64,000 nucleotides of DNA from Rhizorhabdus dicambivorans (GTDB taxonomy: Bacteria; Pseudomonadota; Alphaproteobacteria; Sphingomonadales; Sphingomonadaceae). This document shows positions 62,309 to 64,000 of this stretch, piece by piece. The stretch lies in contig NZ_CP023449.1 of the NCBI RefSeq assembly GCF_002355275.1, positions 896,001-960,000 on the forward strand, given 5' to 3'. A program made the translations under genes and the position numbers. Below the pieces are notes generated by a model. That model made no database searches and was not told the DNA's origin. It saw only the letters and a program-made list of their open reading frames with translations. Numbering within the stretch: the first letter of the stretch is position 1; every line of letters begins with the position of its first letter.

Positions 62309-64000
62309 TTGTATCGGATCGACAACGAACTGGAGATGGGCGCGCCGGGCGCGGACCTGCCGCCGGAAGCGCCGCTGGCGATGCCGGTCCAGGATCTCTC
62401 GCGCCTGCCCGCCAATGTGCAGGCGGAGCCGGTCGGCTATGTCGGCCCGCTGTTCCAGCGCCGCCTATTCCTGATCGTCGGCAGCTTCCTGTTCGGCCTG
62501 CTCGCCGCGCAGGAGATGTTCACCCCGCTCCAGTCGGACGGGATCGACTGGATCGATGCGGGCTTCTTCCTGCTCTTCTTCGGCCTGTTCGCCTGGATCG
62601 CCTTCGGCTTCCTCAATGCGGTCGCGGGCCTGTTCGTGCTGCTCGGGCGCGGTCCAGCGCCGGCCGTCGCGCCCGGCCGGCTCACCCGGCCGCGCGGGCG
62701 CACCGCGGTGCTGATGCCGATCTATAATGAGGATATCGCCGCCGTCTCGCGCCGCCTCGCCGCGATGACCGATTCGGTCGATCGCGTCGGCGCGGCCGAT
62801 CGCTTCGACTTCTTCATTCTCAGCGATTCGCATGAGCGGAACCACGCCGCCGAATATCTCGCCTTCCGCCGCCTGCGCGAGGCGAGCCGCGCCCGCCTCT
62901 TCTATCGCCGCCGCCCGCGCAACATCGCCCGCAAGCCCGGCAACATCGCCGAATGGGTGCAGCGCTTCGGCGGCGCCTATGATTACATGCTGGTGCTCGA
63001 TGCGGACAGCCTGATGAGCGGCGCGGCGATGGTCCGCCTCGCCACCGCGATCGAGGCGCGGCCGAACATCGGCCTGCTCCAGACGGTCCCGCAGCTGATC
63101 AACGGCCAGACCATGTTCGCGCGCTGGCACCAGTTCGCCTCCGCCGTCTACGGACCCGTCGCCTCGGCGGGCCTGCGCTGGTGGTCGGGGACGGAGGCGA
63201 CCTTCTGGGGCCACAACGCGATCGTCCGGGTCCGCGCCTTCGCCGAAAGCTGCGGCCTGCCCGAACTGTCGGAAGACGGCCTGCTCGGCGGCCACATCAT
63301 GAGCCACGACATGGTCGAGGCGGCGCTGCTGCGCCGTCGCGGCTGGGCGGTCCACATGGTCGCCCTGCCCGACGGCTCCTATGAGGAATTCCCGCCGACG
63401 ATGATCGATCATTCGGTCCGCGACCGGCGCTGGTGCCAGGGCAATCTCCAGCATCTCCGCCTGCTCGGCACCGCCGGGCTGCACTGGGTCAGCCGGCTCC
63501 AGCTGTTCATGGGCGCCTCGGCCTATCTCACCTCGCCGCTCTGGCTCCTCCTCCTCGGCGCCGCGATCTTCGAGCAGCTTCGCGCCAATTTCGATGGCTA
63601 TGTGCTGATCTCCTCGGGCTGGCTGCTCGGCCTCACCGTGCTGATGCTGATCGGCCCCAAGGCCGCCGCGCTGATCGCGCTGTCGCAGGATCGCCCGCTC
63701 GTCCGCCAATTGGGCGGCTGGCCGAGCATCGCCAGGGGCACCCTGCTCGAAATCCTCACCTCGATCGTCACCGCCCCGGTCATCATGCTCACCCAGACCA
63801 TGGCGATCGTCGACATATTGCGCGGCCGCCAGAGCGGCTGGCTCCCCCAGCGCCGCGAGGTGGAGGGGCTCGACCTGGCCGAGGTCACGCGCTTCTACCG
63901 CTGGCACATCGCCCTTGGCGTCGCGATGATGGCGGCGATCGGCCTCGGCATCGACGGCACCATCTGGTCGCTCCCCGTCGCGCTCGGTCTGCTGCTCACC
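62309..64000 (+). CDS. opgH: Glucan glucosyltransferase OpgH/MdoH (partial, runs off the window)
   Basis: The frame is open from 62309 to the right edge (564 codons). The first clear starts are TTG 62309, with GAGAG upstream, and ATG 62336, with GGAG too close. It has N-terminal membrane helices (LFLIVGSFLFGLLAAQ, AGFFLLFFGLFAWIAFGFLNAV), then a family-2 glycosyltransferase domain: VLMPIYNEDI, FFILSDSHE, MLVLDADSLM (DxD-type), FWGHNAIVR, LSHDMVEAALLRR-like GHIMSHDMVEAALLRRRGW and the Q/R-x-x-R-W loop RDRRWCQGN. More helices follow. It polymerises and exports the beta-1,2 glucan backbone. The C-terminus is outside the window. Confidence 0.9.
   Translation, partial: MYRIDNELEMGAPGADLPPEAPLAMPVQDLSRLPANVQAEPVGYVGPLFQRRLFLIVGSFLFGLLAAQEMFTPLQSDGIDWIDAGFFLLFFGLFAWIAFGFLNAVAGLFVLLGRGPAPAVAPGRLTRPRGRTAVLMPIYNEDIAAVSRRLAAMTDSVDRVGAADRFDFFILSDSHERNHAAEYLAFRRLREASRARLFYRRRPRNIARKPGNIAEWVQRFGGAYDYMLVLDADSLMSGAAMVRLATAIEARPNIGLLQTVPQLINGQTMFARWHQFASAVYGPVASAGLRWWSGTEATFWGHNAIVRVRAFAESCGLPELSEDGLLGGHIMSHDMVEAALLRRRGWAVHMVALPDGSYEEFPPTMIDHSVRDRRWCQGNLQHLRLLGTAGLHWVSRLQLFMGASAYLTSPLWLLLLGAAIFEQLRANFDGYVLISSGWLLGLTVLMLIGPKAAALIALSQDRPLVRQLGGWPSIARGTLLEILTSIVTAPVIMLTQTMAIVDILRGRQSGWLPQRREVEGLDLAEVTRFYRWHIALGVAMMAAIGLGIDGTIWSLPVALGLLLT

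Overview
The window is a high-GC alphaproteobacterial chromosome segment, most like a sphingomonad (Sphingomonadaceae). Supporting signs are tolB-pal, two large TonB-dependent receptors, an S9 peptidase of the type common in this family, tandem DUF1254/DUF1214 proteins, and many short inverted-repeat elements between genes. Nearly all genes share the same GC-rich codon use. The clear exception is one AT-rich gene at about 55.95-59.0 kb. I cannot name the species from sequence alone.

Layout. 0-8.7 kb: end of tolB, pal, an Rv2179c-like exonuclease, S1/P1 nuclease, isoaspartyl peptidase, ispG, a DMT transporter, a GNAT acetyltransferase, DUF1345 and SMR membrane proteins, and a plugless TonB-receptor-like barrel. 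8.9-14.4 kb: a small secreted protein, an exported M48 metallopeptidase and an exported TPR-CHAT protein. 14.9-19.4 kb: two SGNH hydrolases, an MBOAT acyltransferase and a small membrane protein, probably an envelope or exopolysaccharide O-acetylation unit. 19.5-27.5 kb: ybaK, a SleB hydrolase, an AI-2E transporter, tRNA-Asp, a degenerate GGDEF protein, a coupled phosphoesterase/lipid-kinase pair and small exported proteins. 27.7-36.5 kb: rpoC and rpoB (minus strand). 36.9-49.5 kb: a decayed DUF433/DUF5615 toxin-antitoxin pair, an L,D-transpeptidase, a His-rich protein with a TonB receptor, an S9 peptidase, a TetR regulator, two DUF1254 proteins and a second TonB receptor. 49.8-50.8 kb: rplL and rplJ (minus strand) with a structured leader. 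51.2-55.9 kb: cytochrome b561, acs and an ABC-F ATPase. 55.95-59.0 kb: the AT-rich SIR2-STAND-TPR gene. 59.3-64 kb: small unknown genes, an HGGxG protein, and opgD plus opgH (running off the end) for periplasmic glucan synthesis.

The main points of interest are these. (1) A solitary SIR2 + STAND NTPase + TPR protein of foreign composition, with the architecture of antiviral Avs-type proteins. (2) The normally contiguous rplJL-rpoBC operon is split by about 13.3 kb, and each half keeps its own termination signals. (3) Twin-hairpin repeats with covarying stems have colonised gene borders, apparently lengthening ybaK and opening the HGGxG frame into opgD. (4) An exported CHAT-TPR protein sits beside an exported M48 protease. 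All functional calls come from motif reading by eye; no database search was run.
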